From assembly GCA_023426375.1 (NCBI GenBank), contig JAFAAV010000110.1, positions 1 to 17,111 of the forward strand: DNA of 17,111 nucleotides, in the 5' to 3' direction. Below the pieces are notes generated by a model. It searched no databases. It worked only from the letters and a program-made list of their open reading frames with translations, and was not told where the DNA came from. How positions within the stretch are numbered: the stretch's first letter is position 1; each line of letters begins with the position of its first letter. The position numbers and the translations under genes were made by a program. This DNA comes from Actinomycetes bacterium (GTDB taxonomy: Bacteria > Actinomycetota > Actinomycetes > Actinomycetales > Micrococcaceae). Positions 1 to 7,323 of the stretch are shown one piece after another.

Positions 1-154
1 CTGGCTGCGCGGCGCGGGCCGCTTCGATCGCCTGGTTCAGTTCAGCCACCGTGGACTCGTGGACCTTGCCCACGAGCTCCCCCGTGGCCGGGTCGAGAAT
101 CTCGCGACCGGCTGGATTTTCAATGGCAGACAACAGTTCCTGATACGCGCTCAT
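1..154 (-). CDS. Aldehyde dehydrogenase, N-terminal fragment (runs off left edge)
   Basis: Only the first 51 residues are in the window. The reverse complement opens MSAYQELLSAIENPAG, followed by DPATGELVGKV and a helix ending EAARAAQP. This is the standard N-terminus of NAD(P)-dependent aldehyde dehydrogenases: a 'dPaTGe.ig.v' strand, then the first helix before the cofactor fold. The start is an ATG at 154-152, with AAGGAG 7 nt upstream on the minus strand. The catalytic Cys/Glu and the NAD site lie outside the window, so the substrate cannot be judged. It is divergent from an amine permease and a flavin amine oxidase. That suggests it oxidises the aldehyde the oxidase releases, for example an aminoaldehyde. 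The family call is firm; the role is inferred from context. Confidence 0.85.
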   Translation of the reverse strand, partial: MSAYQELLSAIENPAGREILDPATGELVGKVHESTVAELNQAIEAARAAQP

Positions 155-427
155 GGGTGCTCCTTGGATTGCAACGGCGGCCCACCACCGACTGGCGAAG
201 GCCTGTCTCTGTACCCATTGTGGCGTGGATCACGCGCACTGATGTTGTCAGCCCGCGCAGCAGTTTTGGCCCCAGGTGCAGGAGGGGCCCTGAACATTTA
301 CATGACGGCACCTTGATCGGCACCGCGCAGTCAAAGACAACTGTCGAGCACTCCTGGACAACACCTTATGGATGTGACCTGGCTAACAATGGGCTAACCC
401 AGCTGAAACCCGCATCGGAGGCTCACC
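155..427. promoter_or_regulatory. Divergent control region between aldehyde dehydrogenase and amine permease
   Basis: This 273-bp gap holds no convincing gene. It must carry the promoters of both divergent units. Visible elements are an inverted repeat GGCCCC (268-273) / GGGGCC (284-289), a GGCACC direct repeat separated by 6 nt near 306-323, and a GGCTAAC direct repeat (separate entry). The ribosome site of the permease, GGAGG, is at 417-421. I cannot assign -35/-10 boxes with confidence. Confidence 0.45.
381..398. promoter_or_regulatory. GGCTAAC direct repeat, candidate AraC-type regulator site
   Basis: GGCTAAC occurs at 381-387 and again at 392-398, an 11-bp period that places both copies on one face of the helix. 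It lies 30-47 bp before the permease start. AraC-family proteins have two helix-turn-helix units and bind tandem half-sites about one helical turn apart, and the cluster encodes such a regulator (3322-4287). The link is inferred. The site is short and could be chance. Confidence 0.35.
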
Positions 428-1918
428 GTGCAGCAACCTACTCGCCTCGCGAGGCGTCATTTATCCACCACAGCCCTGGTGTTCATGATCATCGCAGCGT
501 CAGCGCCCTTGACTGTCTTGGCCGGCGGTGTGCCCACAAGCTTCGCTGTATCCGGCCTCCTCGGAGTGCCCGTGGGTTACCTGATCCTGGGACTCATCCT
601 GGCTGTATTCGCCATTGGATACGGCGCCATGAGCGGCCATGTCCAGAACGCCGGAGCGTTCTACGCATACGTGGCCGAGGGCCTGGGAAACAGGCAGGGC
701 ATCGCAGCGGCCATCCTGGCGCTGGTCTCCTACAACATGATGCAGGTGGGCCTGTATGGACTATTCGGCTTCTCTCTGGCCGCGTTGATCACAGGGCTGT
801 TCGGCATCGCGGTCCCGTGGTGGCTGGCCGCCCTGCTCGGATGGGTGATTGTTGGCGCTCTGGGTGTCAATAGTGTGGATCTCTCCGCCAAGGTCCTTGG
901 TGTTCTGGTCGCACTCGAATTCCTGGTCGTGGGCGTGGTCTCCATCCTGGCGCTGGTAGCCGCCCCGGAGGGAATCGAGTTCCAGACTCTCGATCCACAG
1001 AACTTCTTCACGCCCGGAATTGGCGTACTTCTGGCTTTCGGTATCGCTGCGTTTATGGGGTTCGAATCGGGTGCCATCTATTCCGAAGAAACCAAGAATC
1101 CTCGCAAGACCGTGGCCCGCGCGACCTACGTCGCAGTGGCCGTAATCGCCGTGTTTTACATGTTTTCGTCATGGGCATTCTCGGTAGGCGTGGGCGCCTC
1201 GAGCATCGTGGCCTCGTCTCAAGAATTCGGGCCCGACCTCGTCTTCGTGTGGCTCGCGGAGCGCAGCCCTCTGCTTGCCGACGTCGCTAATGTCCTTTTC
1301 ATCACCAGCCTGCTTGCCGCACTGGTCGCTTTTCACAACGGCGCCGCCAGGTATTTCTTCGCTTTAGGCCGCACCGGAGTGCTTCCGAAGAAACTCGGAC
1401 TGACATCCGCTCGGACCGGCGCCCCGTTCGCGGGGTCCCTTGCGCAGTCTGCCGTGGCGGTTGTGGTCATCGTAGTTTTCGCACTGGCCGGTGCAGGATC
1501 GCCCTTGGGAGATCTTTTCCCAGTTCTGACGCTTTTCACCTGGCTGACCAACGCGGCCGCTTTTGGGCTGGTCTTCCTTCTGGCCATTACTTCTATCGCC
1601 GTGGTCGCATGGTTCTCCCGCCGTCATCACGGCCACGGTGTGGGCACGCGAGTGGTTGCCCCGGTGGTCTCGGCCCTCGGGTTGATCACCGTGGCCATCC
1701 TCATCCTGGTCAACTTCGACCTCATGATCGGGGCGGAGGGCCCATCACCGCTGGTGGCCATTATGCCGGGCATCATCATCGGCTCGGGAGTAGTGGGACT
1801 GATCTGGGGTGAAGTCCTTCGCCGACGCCGCCCGGACGTGTACCGGGCCATGCAGCACGAGGACCAGATCCCTGAGTCGCAAGAACTTCCGGTAGTCGCA
1901 AACCATCCCCATTCCTGA
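428..1918 (+). CDS. APC-superfamily amino acid/polyamine permease
   Basis: This 496-residue integral membrane protein, probably with 12 helices, has the amino acid/polyamine/organocation transporter layout. A short basic N-terminus is followed by the TM1 signature MIIAASAPLTVLAGGVP. A conserved helix with GFESGAIYSEETKNPRKT (about residues 213-231) is typical of the family, with its 'E..knP.k..p.A' motif. The tail is charged and cytoplasmic. Such carriers import an amino acid or amine by H+ symport or exchange. The start is GTG at 428 with GGAGG six nt upstream. The stop is 34 bp before the amine oxidase start, so the two genes are very probably one transcript. The substrate is probably the one the oxidase attacks. 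Putrescine-type and other amines are possible; sequence alone does not decide. Confidence 0.88.
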   Translation: MQQPTRLARRHLSTTALVFMIIAASAPLTVLAGGVPTSFAVSGLLGVPVGYLILGLILAVFAIGYGAMSGHVQNAGAFYAYVAEGLGNRQGIAAAILALVSYNMMQVGLYGLFGFSLAALITGLFGIAVPWWLAALLGWVIVGALGVNSVDLSAKVLGVLVALEFLVVGVVSILALVAAPEGIEFQTLDPQNFFTPGIGVLLAFGIAAFMGFESGAIYSEETKNPRKTVARATYVAVAVIAVFYMFSSWAFSVGVGASSIVASSQEFGPDLVFVWLAERSPLLADVANVLFITSLLAALVAFHNGAARYFFALGRTGVLPKKLGLTSARTGAPFAGSLAQSAVAVVVIVVFALAGAGSPLGDLFPVLTLFTWLTNAAAFGLVFLLAITSIAVVAWFSRRHHGHGVGTRVVAPVVSALGLITVAILILVNFDLMIGAEGPSPLVAIMPGIIIGSGVVGLIWGEVLRRRRPDVYRAMQHEDQIPESQELPVVANHPHS

Positions 1919-1952
1919 TCTGTCCAACAACCCATTCACTGGAGGAATCACC

Positions 1953-3284
1953 ATGAGCAATCCCCACGTCGTAGTTGTCGGGGCCGGCTTCGCTGGCCTA
2001 GTGGCGGCCCGAGAACTGCAGATGGCTGGCGTAGACGTGGAAATCGTTGAAGCCCGCGACCGTATCGGCGGACGAGCGTGGACCGAGGAACGAATGGGGC
2101 GCCCACTTGAGCTCGGTGCCACCTGGGTGCATTGGATGCAGCCTCACGTGTGGTCCGAGATCACCCGGTACGACCAAAGCATCTACCCCAGCCCGTTCTG
2201 TGATGACGCCTACTGGGTCACCGGCGACTCGGTCAAGCACGGTTCCGAAGCTGACCTCGAGGCCGCGATCGACCGCCCGATGCAGAAGATCTTCGAGAAC
2301 TCTCGCGATTTCTTCCCGTACCCCTACGAACCACTGCATGTCCTCGATGAGCGCAGCGGAAGCTCCCCAGAACTGCGGCAGCAATTCCTCGCCGCTGACG
2401 AAGGTAGCGTTCTTGACTGCCTCCGCGATGGGTCCTTCAGCCAGGAAGAGATCGACCTCTGTAACGCCTTTTGGGCCGCCGGTTACATCGGTGACCCGGA
2501 ACAGGGATCGCCGCTCATGGCCAAACAATGGGCGGCACTGTCCGATCACCGAATGAGCCTCATGGAAGAACAGACTCTTCGGTACAAACTCACGAATGGC
2601 ATGCGGGGCATCTACGAGAACATCGCGGCCGACCTCAACTGCCCGATCAGGCTCAACACCCCGGTCAAGTCCATTGACCACCGAGCAGCCGGAGCCACGG
2701 TCACCCTGGAGAATGGTGAGAGCATCTCCTGCGACAGCGTGATCGTCACGGTCCCCGTGGGAGCGTTGCCCACCATCGAGTTCACCCCGACACTTCCAGA
2801 CGGCATGCGCAACATCATCGATAAGAAGTGGAACTCCACCGGCTGCAAGATCTGGGTCAAGATCAAGGGCCACCACAGCATCCTTGGTTACGCCCCCACC
2901 CCCGCCAAGATGGCGATTTTCCGCAGCGAATTCTTTCTCGACGACGACACCACCATTTGCGTAGGGTTCGGCCCCCACCACGATCAGGTGAATCTCAACG
3001 ACCCCAAACACGGGCAAGAGATCGTCAACCAATGGCGACCTGACCTGGAAGTCGTAGACTCCACCGGCCATGACTGGGTCGCGGACAAGTGGAGCGGTCA
3101 GGCTTGGGCAACGCTGCGTTCGGGACAGTTCACCAACGGCTGGCACCACTTCCGCACCACCGACAGCCGCCTGCATTTCGCGGGAGCGGACTGGGCGCGG
3201 GGCTGGCGCGGTGTCGTGGTGGATGGCGCCATTGAAACCGGGCTGAGCACGGCGCGAAACGTGATCAAGGAGCTGAAGGTCTAA
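1953..3284 (+). CDS. Flavin amine oxidase (monoamine/putrescine oxidase-like)
   Basis: This 443-residue FAD enzyme opens with the Rossmann motif GAGFAG (G10-G12-G15), followed by the ribose-binding Glu in IVEAR and by IGGRAW, the signature of the flavin amine oxidase family (PF01593). The C-terminal FAD motif GWRGVVVDGAIETG is present near residues 416-430. There is no SGGC motif, so FAD is probably bound non-covalently, as in putrescine oxidase and 6-hydroxy-L-nicotine oxidase. The segments HDWVAD, SGQAW and RSGQF resemble the latter enzyme. The reaction is expected to be amine + O2 to aldehyde/imine + H2O2 (+ NH3). No signal peptide is visible, so it is cytosolic. The ribosome site GGAGG (1941-1945) sits 7 nt before the ATG. 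Upstream is its permease, and a divergent aldehyde dehydrogenase would take the product. The family is certain; the substrate is open. Confidence 0.88.
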   Translation: MSNPHVVVVGAGFAGLVAARELQMAGVDVEIVEARDRIGGRAWTEERMGRPLELGATWVHWMQPHVWSEITRYDQSIYPSPFCDDAYWVTGDSVKHGSEADLEAAIDRPMQKIFENSRDFFPYPYEPLHVLDERSGSSPELRQQFLAADEGSVLDCLRDGSFSQEEIDLCNAFWAAGYIGDPEQGSPLMAKQWAALSDHRMSLMEEQTLRYKLTNGMRGIYENIAADLNCPIRLNTPVKSIDHRAAGATVTLENGESISCDSVIVTVPVGALPTIEFTPTLPDGMRNIIDKKWNSTGCKIWVKIKGHHSILGYAPTPAKMAIFRSEFFLDDDTTICVGFGPHHDQVNLNDPKHGQEIVNQWRPDLEVVDSTGHDWVADKWSGQAWATLRSGQFTNGWHHFRTTDSRLHFAGADWARGWRGVVVDGAIETGLSTARNVIKELKV

Positions 3285-3299
3285 CCGTCATAACGCATG

Positions 3300-3336
3300 C
3301 TGGCCGGGCCCGGCGGGATACTCAGGCCCCGGCCAG
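3300..3336. terminator. Hairpin between convergent amine oxidase and araC-type gene
   Basis: CTGGCCGGG (3300-3308) pairs perfectly with CCCGGCCAG (3328-3336) across a 19-nt loop. It lies 16 bp after the oxidase stop and covers the last codons of the convergent regulator. No T-tract follows, so it could be a bidirectional hairpin-only terminator or a simple RNA-stabilising structure. Confidence 0.5.
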
Positions 3337-4287
3337 GATGCGTCTTCGATATGCCGACGGCGTCTCCCCATACTCCGCTTTGAAGCTCTTACTTACGTGT
3401 GCTGCGTCCAGTAAGCCGTAGCGAGAACTCACGCTGTGCACCGTCTCGTCCGCGAGCGCGGGATCCGAGAGATCTTCACGGATCGCTTCCAACCGCTTCA
3501 GACGAACGGTCGAGGACACGGTGAGGTCCTGGGCCGCAAATCTGCTGTGCAGCTGGCGAACCGAAACGTACAGCGCCTTAGCAATGGTGCCCGGCGACAA
3601 CTCAGAATCGCCCAGATGGTCGTCGATGTAGGCCGCTGCCTGCTGGACCAGCAGGTCTCCCGGCTGCTCCTCGCTGAGTTCCAGAACGTCCGAGGACAGC
3701 ACGCTCACAAGCATGCCCAGCGCGCTCCTGACCAAACGCATGGCGTGGGGCCCGTGAAGTAGATCCATGTTCTCGGCGAGATCACGGAACATGGGGGCGG
3801 CCACCCGGCCCAGCCCATGGTCCTGGGTGATCCGCCGCGCGGTGACCATCTCCACCTGAGCCGGAGTCATGTGAACCACGGAGCGAGGAAACGTCATAAC
3901 CATAGAGTGCTGCGGACCACGAAAATCCAGCTCGTAGGGCCGGTACGCTACGTACAGTCCCAGGTCACCGGGCTCCAACTGGCACTCACGCCCGTCCTGG
4001 CGGAGAGTGCACACCCCTTCCAACTGCAGGCTGAGCTTGAAGTACTCCCCCTGGTCCTGCTCGACCAGCTGTGCAGTGCGCACCACCCGGTGAGCGTCGG
4101 TGGACATATCGAACAAATGCACGTCGTCGAGTTCCACCACGCGTAAGTTCGCGCGGAATTGGCCCTCATTGGGAGCAGTGATTTCCAATGCCGAGAACGA
4201 ACCACGAATCACTTCCCGCCACTGCGGCATGGTCAGGCCGGTGTACAGACCGGCAGGTTCAACAGACGGTTGCTGGGGTGTCGCCAT
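3322..4287 (-). CDS. AraC-family transcriptional regulator, FeaR-like layout
   Basis: This 321-residue cytosolic regulator has an N-terminal ligand-sensing half of the AraC_binding_2 type, with a cupin-like stretch LSLQLEGVCTLRQDGRECQL and ...EPGDLGLYVAYRPYELDF at about residues 84-122. The C-terminal AraC DNA-binding domain starts near residue 218, with AKALYVSVRQLHSRF as the first helix-turn-helix and a second ending FKAEYGETPSAYRRR. The same architecture is found in E. coli FeaR, which activates an amine oxidase and an aldehyde dehydrogenase. Here too the neighbours are an amine oxidase, a permease and an aldehyde dehydrogenase. It probably activates that cluster when the amine is present. 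The ATG at 4287 has a GAGAGGG ribosome site on the minus strand. Its 3' end converges on the oxidase with 37 bp between stops. Confidence 0.85.
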   Translation of the reverse strand: MATPQQPSVEPAGLYTGLTMPQWREVIRGSFSALEITAPNEGQFRANLRVVELDDVHLFDMSTDAHRVVRTAQLVEQDQGEYFKLSLQLEGVCTLRQDGRECQLEPGDLGLYVAYRPYELDFRGPQHSMVMTFPRSVVHMTPAQVEMVTARRITQDHGLGRVAAPMFRDLAENMDLLHGPHAMRLVRSALGMLVSVLSSDVLELSEEQPGDLLVQQAAAYIDDHLGDSELSPGTIAKALYVSVRQLHSRFAAQDLTVSSTVRLKRLEAIREDLSDPALADETVHSVSSRYGLLDAAHVSKSFKAEYGETPSAYRRRILAGA

Positions 4288-4392
4288 GTCCCTCTCTCCC
4301 TCGCTGCCCGGTTGACGGCATCCTACGAAGATTCGGGTGCGGCCGACACCAGGAGACCGATCCTCGCTAGCGGGACGGAGCGGCGTCGGCGG

Positions 4393-4998
4393 CTATCCGA
4401 CGGCGCTGCGTAACCGGGCCCGGCATTCTCGGTAGACCGCAACGGGGTCGGCGGTCTCGCCACGCGTGGCCAACTCGCCCCAGCGGATCCAACTGACCCG
4501 CCACACTGCCACCGCTGTTTCGGAGATCAGCAGCAGCGTGGCCGGGTCTGCCTCCGGTAGTTGCTCGGCCAGACGTGCACGCAGGCGCACCGGGAGGACC
4601 AACTCTTGCGATGCTGCCAGAGACTGCAGATCCGCGTCCCGCGCCAGCAGTTTGGCCACGCGCCGGTGTTCATCGAGTTCGGGATCATTGTCCGCACCCA
4701 TGACCGTTTCCGCCATGGTTTCCACCGCACGGAGTACCGCCGCGGGATCTGGATCAGTGATCTCAAGCGAATCGATGGCTCGCAGCATCCGCCGCTGACC
4801 GGGCAGTGCCGCTTGCTCCTTGGTCGAGAAATAGCGGAAGAACGTGCGCGGTGAAACCCCGGCGCGTTCGGCAATCTGGTGGACCGTGGTCTCCCGCACC
4901 CCGTACGCCTCGAAAAGTTCCAGTGCAGCTTGATGGATCTCGCGCTGCGTTTCCAGTTTTCGACGAGCCCTCAGCCCCGCCTGCGGTTCATGCTCCAT
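4393..4998 (-). CDS. TetR-family transcriptional repressor
   Basis: The protein has 201 residues from the preferred ATG at 4998, which has GGGAGG six nt upstream; a GTG at 5022 would add eight residues with no better ribosome site. The N-terminal TetR helix-turn-helix spans about residues 12-60: helix IHQAALELFEAYGVRETTV, then IAERAGVSPRTFFRYFSTKE, which is textbook for the family. The remaining 140 residues are a helical ligand-binding and dimer domain, as variable as usual. It is divergent from a DHA2 drug-efflux-type transporter, and three TGCCA-type half-sites lie in the gap. It therefore probably represses that transporter and itself, with release by the transported compound. Because the transporter looks broken, the regulator may now control something else or nothing. 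Confidence 0.88.
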   Translation of the reverse strand: MEHEPQAGLRARRKLETQREIHQAALELFEAYGVRETTVHQIAERAGVSPRTFFRYFSTKEQAALPGQRRMLRAIDSLEITDPDPAAVLRAVETMAETVMGADNDPELDEHRRVAKLLARDADLQSLAASQELVLPVRLRARLAEQLPEADPATLLLISETAVAVWRVSWIRWGELATRGETADPVAVYRECRARLRSAVG

Positions 4999-5058
4999 GA
5001 CGCCCTCCCTGACGCTCGGCACCCCATTGTGACCAACCCCACGGCTTTATGTCACTTA

Positions 5059-5081
5059 TGCCAAAGTGGCATTCAGTGCCA
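5059..5081. promoter_or_regulatory. Three-half-site palindromic operator for the TetR regulator
   Basis: Three alternating half-sites are visible: TGCCA (5059-5063), TGGCA (5067-5071) and TGCCA (5077-5081). The first two form the perfect palindrome ATGCCA-AAG-TGGCAT. The last two form TGGCA-N5-TGCCA. The site lies between the divergent TetR and MFS genes, just upstream of a TGTAAT box (5090-5095) that could be the -10 of the transporter. Position and symmetry fit a TetR dimer operator. Assignment to this regulator is inferred. Confidence 0.6.
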
Positions 5082-5119
5082 TTATTGAGTGTAATCCCCT
5101 CTGAGAAACAGGTACTTGC

Positions 5120-6076
5120 ATGTCCCATGCCCACATTCAGGATGAGCCGACCACCGGCCAATTCCAAGCGGTAGCCGATACGGCCGCCCGATCCGCTCTC
5201 GAGCTCGAACCGGAGCGCCCCGCCACCAAGCACATCGTTGCCGTGATCTCCGTGCTGGTGACCTCCGCTCTGATCATGATTCTGAACGAAACGGTCCTGA
5301 CGGTGGCCCTGCCCAACCTGATGGCCGACTTCAGCATTACTGCGGCCACGGCCCAGTGGCTGACCACAGGATTCATGCTGACCATGGCCGTGGTGATCCC
5401 CACGACCGGATGGATGCTCCAGCGTTTCACCACCAAGGGCCTGTTCACCGCGGCCCTGCTGTTGTTCGGGATCGGTACCGCCATGGCTGCGTTCGCGCCA
5501 AGCTTCGCCGTGGTCCTTCTGGGTCGGATTGTGCAGGCCGGCGGCACGGCCATCATCCTGCCGCTGTTGATGACCACCACCCTCACCTACGTTCCCCCGG
5601 CCCACCGCGGCACCATCATGGGACTCAACTCCGTGGTGATCTCAGTGGCTCCGGCCATTGGCCCGACCATCTCCGGCATGATCGTCAATGCCCTGAACTG
5701 GCGCTGGGTCTTCGGCCTGATGCTTCCGGTCGGGATGCTCGTGCTGCTCCTGGGTCTGGTGCTCATCAAGACGACCGGTGAGACCCGCAAGATTCCCCTG
5801 GGCGCCTTCTCCGTGCTGCTCTCGGTCTTCGCCTTCGGAGGCATCGTTTACGGCCTGGGATCCATGAGCGCTTTGTTCCAGGGTTCGCTGCTTCCTGTGC
5901 TCGCCCTGGCGGTCGGCGCAGTCGCCCTTGCGCTGTTCACCATCCGCCAGGTGCGCCTCCAGCGCGCAACGGACGTCGCCCTCCTGGATGTGCGCTCCGT
6001 TCGTGAAGAAGCTACCCCCGGTGCCCGTCCGAGTGACCGTGGACTGATCCCTGCGACGTCGAAAATCCCGGCCTGA
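5120..6076 (+). pseudogene. Truncated DHA2-type (EmrB-like) MFS drug:H+ antiporter
   Basis: The reading frame gives 318 residues where the family normally has about 450-520. It shows eight membrane segments (about residues 40-66, 74-100, 106-126, 128-157, 167-188, 192-215, 227-249, 255-277), including the family stretches LNETVLTVALPNLM, QWLTTGFMLTMAV and LGRIVQAGGTAIILP. After VALLDVRS, where the family continues into six more helices, it breaks into an unrelated tail of poor codon quality whose stop lies inside the terminator hairpin. From about 6000 the +1 frame reads FVKKLPPVPVRVTVD then TGA at 6045-6047, with strongly G/C-ending codons typical of this genome. This looks like the true C-terminus left by an internal deletion that also shifted the frame. 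The product is unlikely to transport. The ATG at 5120 has only a weak AGG ribosome site. Confidence 0.75.
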
Positions 6077-6104
6077 CTCGATCGCGAGCCAAGCCGGGAT
6101 TTTC
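6061..6104. terminator. Bidirectional rho-independent terminator
   Basis: GAAAATCCCGGC (6061-6072) pairs perfectly with GCCGGGATTTTC (6093-6104). The loop itself holds a CTCG/CGAG mini-stem. A-run and T-run flanks serve both strands, so it can end the MFS transcript rightward and the butanediol dehydrogenase transcript leftward (stop at 6134). The stop of the present MFS reading frame (6074-6076) falls within it, which is unusual and supports truncation of that gene. Confidence 0.88.
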
Positions 6105-6133
6105 GCAACCATCTAGAGCCTGCCGAGGACTAC

Positions 6134-7210
6134 TTACAGTCCTTCACCCGAGGGGGAGACGAGAATCTTGACCGCAGTCTCGTTGCGGTGGATGAGCGTA
6201 TCGAACCCCTCATCCACAAGACCTTCCAACCCGATCTTGCCGGTGATGAACGGCTTGAGATCAATCTTGCCGGACTCCACGAGCTCGATGGTGGCGGGGT
6301 GGGAATTCACATATGCAATGGTGCCGCGCAGGTCGATCTCCTTCATGACCAGCTTATGGATATCGAAGTTGGACCGTTCCGCCCAGATCGATACGACGAC
6401 CAGCACGCCAGTGGGTCGCAGGGCATCCATCAAGGTGTCCAGCACCACCTGAACCGACGTGCACTCGAACGCGACATCCGCACCTTTACCGCCGGTAATC
6501 TTCTGAACTTCCTTCACCACGTCCACTTCCCGTGGATCCAGCGCATAATCTGCCACGCCGGTCTCCAGAGCTTTCTCGCGACGCAGGGAGGAGAGCTCCG
6601 ACACCACCACGGTGATACCAAGGGCCTTGAGCACGGCGGCGGTCAGCAAACCGATGGGGCCGGCACCACCCACCACTGCTACGTCCCCGGCTTTGGCCCC
6701 GGAGCGCTCGACGGCGTGATATCCCACAGATAGTGGCTCGATCAGGGCGGCCTCGTCCAAGCTCACGGAGTCCGAAATCGGGTGCACCCAGCGGCGCTTG
6801 ACGGCAATGCGCTCCCCCAGGCCGCCGCCGCGTCCGGCGAGACCGATGAAGTTCATGTTCGGAGACAGGTGGTAATCCTTGGATTCAGGACCGGTGTCCA
6901 CCTCGTCACCAATGATGTAAGGCTCGACCACCACGTGCTGACCGACCTCGAGATCTTCCACGCCTTCACCGAGTTCATCGATCACTCCGGAGAACTCGTG
7001 CCCGAGAGTCACCGGAGCAGTCTCACCCGAGATGGGGTGCGGGGTGTCGTGGGTGGGGCAGAAAACGGGCCCGTCCTTGTACTCATGCAGGTCAGTGCCA
7101 CAGATGCCGCACCAGGCCACTTTGATTCCCACCTCGCCCGGGGCCACCGTGGGCTCGGGAATCTCTTCAATACGAATGTCGCCTCGGTCGTAAAACCGTG
7201 CTGCCTTCAT
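6134..7210 (-). CDS. (R,R)-butanediol dehydrogenase-like zinc alcohol dehydrogenase
   Basis: This 358-residue medium-chain dehydrogenase interconverts acetoin and 2,3-butanediol or similar alcohols. Candidate catalytic zinc ligands are C37 (GICGTDLHEY), H71 (LGHEFSG) and E158 (LIEPLSVGYHA). The cofactor loop is GGAGPIG (181-187). Glu in VVVSELS at the end of the second Rossmann strand favours NAD over NADP. The stretch where many relatives have four cysteines for a structural zinc (about residues 97-118) contains none. NFIGLAGRGGGLGE is typical of the butanediol dehydrogenase branch. I start at the ATG at 7210 because GGAGG (7217-7221) lies six nt upstream; an ATG directly before it and a more distant one at 7228 are worse placed. 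It follows mgtE on the same strand after 113 bp and has a GntR-type palindrome in that gap. Confidence 0.85.
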   Translation of the reverse strand: MKAARFYDRGDIRIEEIPEPTVAPGEVGIKVAWCGICGTDLHEYKDGPVFCPTHDTPHPISGETAPVTLGHEFSGVIDELGEGVEDLEVGQHVVVEPYIIGDEVDTGPESKDYHLSPNMNFIGLAGRGGGLGERIAVKRRWVHPISDSVSLDEAALIEPLSVGYHAVERSGAKAGDVAVVGGAGPIGLLTAAVLKALGITVVVSELSSLRREKALETGVADYALDPREVDVVKEVQKITGGKGADVAFECTSVQVVLDTLMDALRPTGVLVVVSIWAERSNFDIHKLVMKEIDLRGTIAYVNSHPATIELVESGKIDLKPFITGKIGLEGLVDEGFDTLIHRNETAVKILVSPSGEGL

Positions 7211-7260
7211 CATGAACCTCCGGATCACTCATGGGACCGGGAATGGAGACTCGATCCCTG

Positions 7261-7271
7261 TGGTCTGACCA
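7261..7271. promoter_or_regulatory. GntR/FadR-type operator candidate upstream of butanediol dehydrogenase
   Basis: TGGTCTGACCA is a perfect 11-bp palindrome and an exact match to TNGTNNNACNA, the known consensus of FadR-subfamily GntR regulators such as PdhR and LldR. It lies 51 bp before the dehydrogenase start and overlaps a possible minus-strand -10 box (TATGGT), a position suited to repression. No GntR gene is in the window, so the regulator would be encoded elsewhere. Confidence 0.55.
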
Positions 7272-7282
7272 TAAGCACGATG

Positions 7283-7302
7283 GGGTCTAAAAATAAAGAC
7301 CC
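7283..7302. terminator. Hairpin between mgtE and butanediol dehydrogenase
   Basis: GGGTCT (7283-7288) and AGACCC (7297-7302) form a perfect 6-bp stem around an A/T-only 8-nt loop, 21 bp beyond the mgtE stop on the minus strand. It may terminate mgtE, but there is no T-run after the stem. It could instead be a second regulatory dyad of the dehydrogenase promoter, since its arms share GGTC/GACC with the adjacent palindrome. Confidence 0.4.
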
Positions 7303-7323
7303 AGGGAAGCATGGAACACATTT

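Noticed and set aside
59..316. Short plus-strand open frame at the left edge
   Set aside because: It is antisense to the aldehyde dehydrogenase start and runs through the divergent promoter region without a ribosome site.
1998..3176. A 392-codon open frame on the minus strand inside the amine oxidase gene
   Set aside because: It lies antisense to a clearly homologous enzyme, has low-complexity Val/Gly/Asp-rich composition, no domain I recognise, and is the expected mirror frame of GC-rich coding DNA.
4288..4392. Promoter of the AraC-type regulator with a TAGGAT box
   Set aside because: A TAGGAT-like -10 is present on the minus strand, but no credible -35 lies at the right distance, so I did not list it.
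5120..6076. Intact short drug transporter
   Set aside because: Eight helices is not a normal MFS count, the tail has poor codon use, and its stop falls inside the terminator hairpin, so truncation is the better reading.
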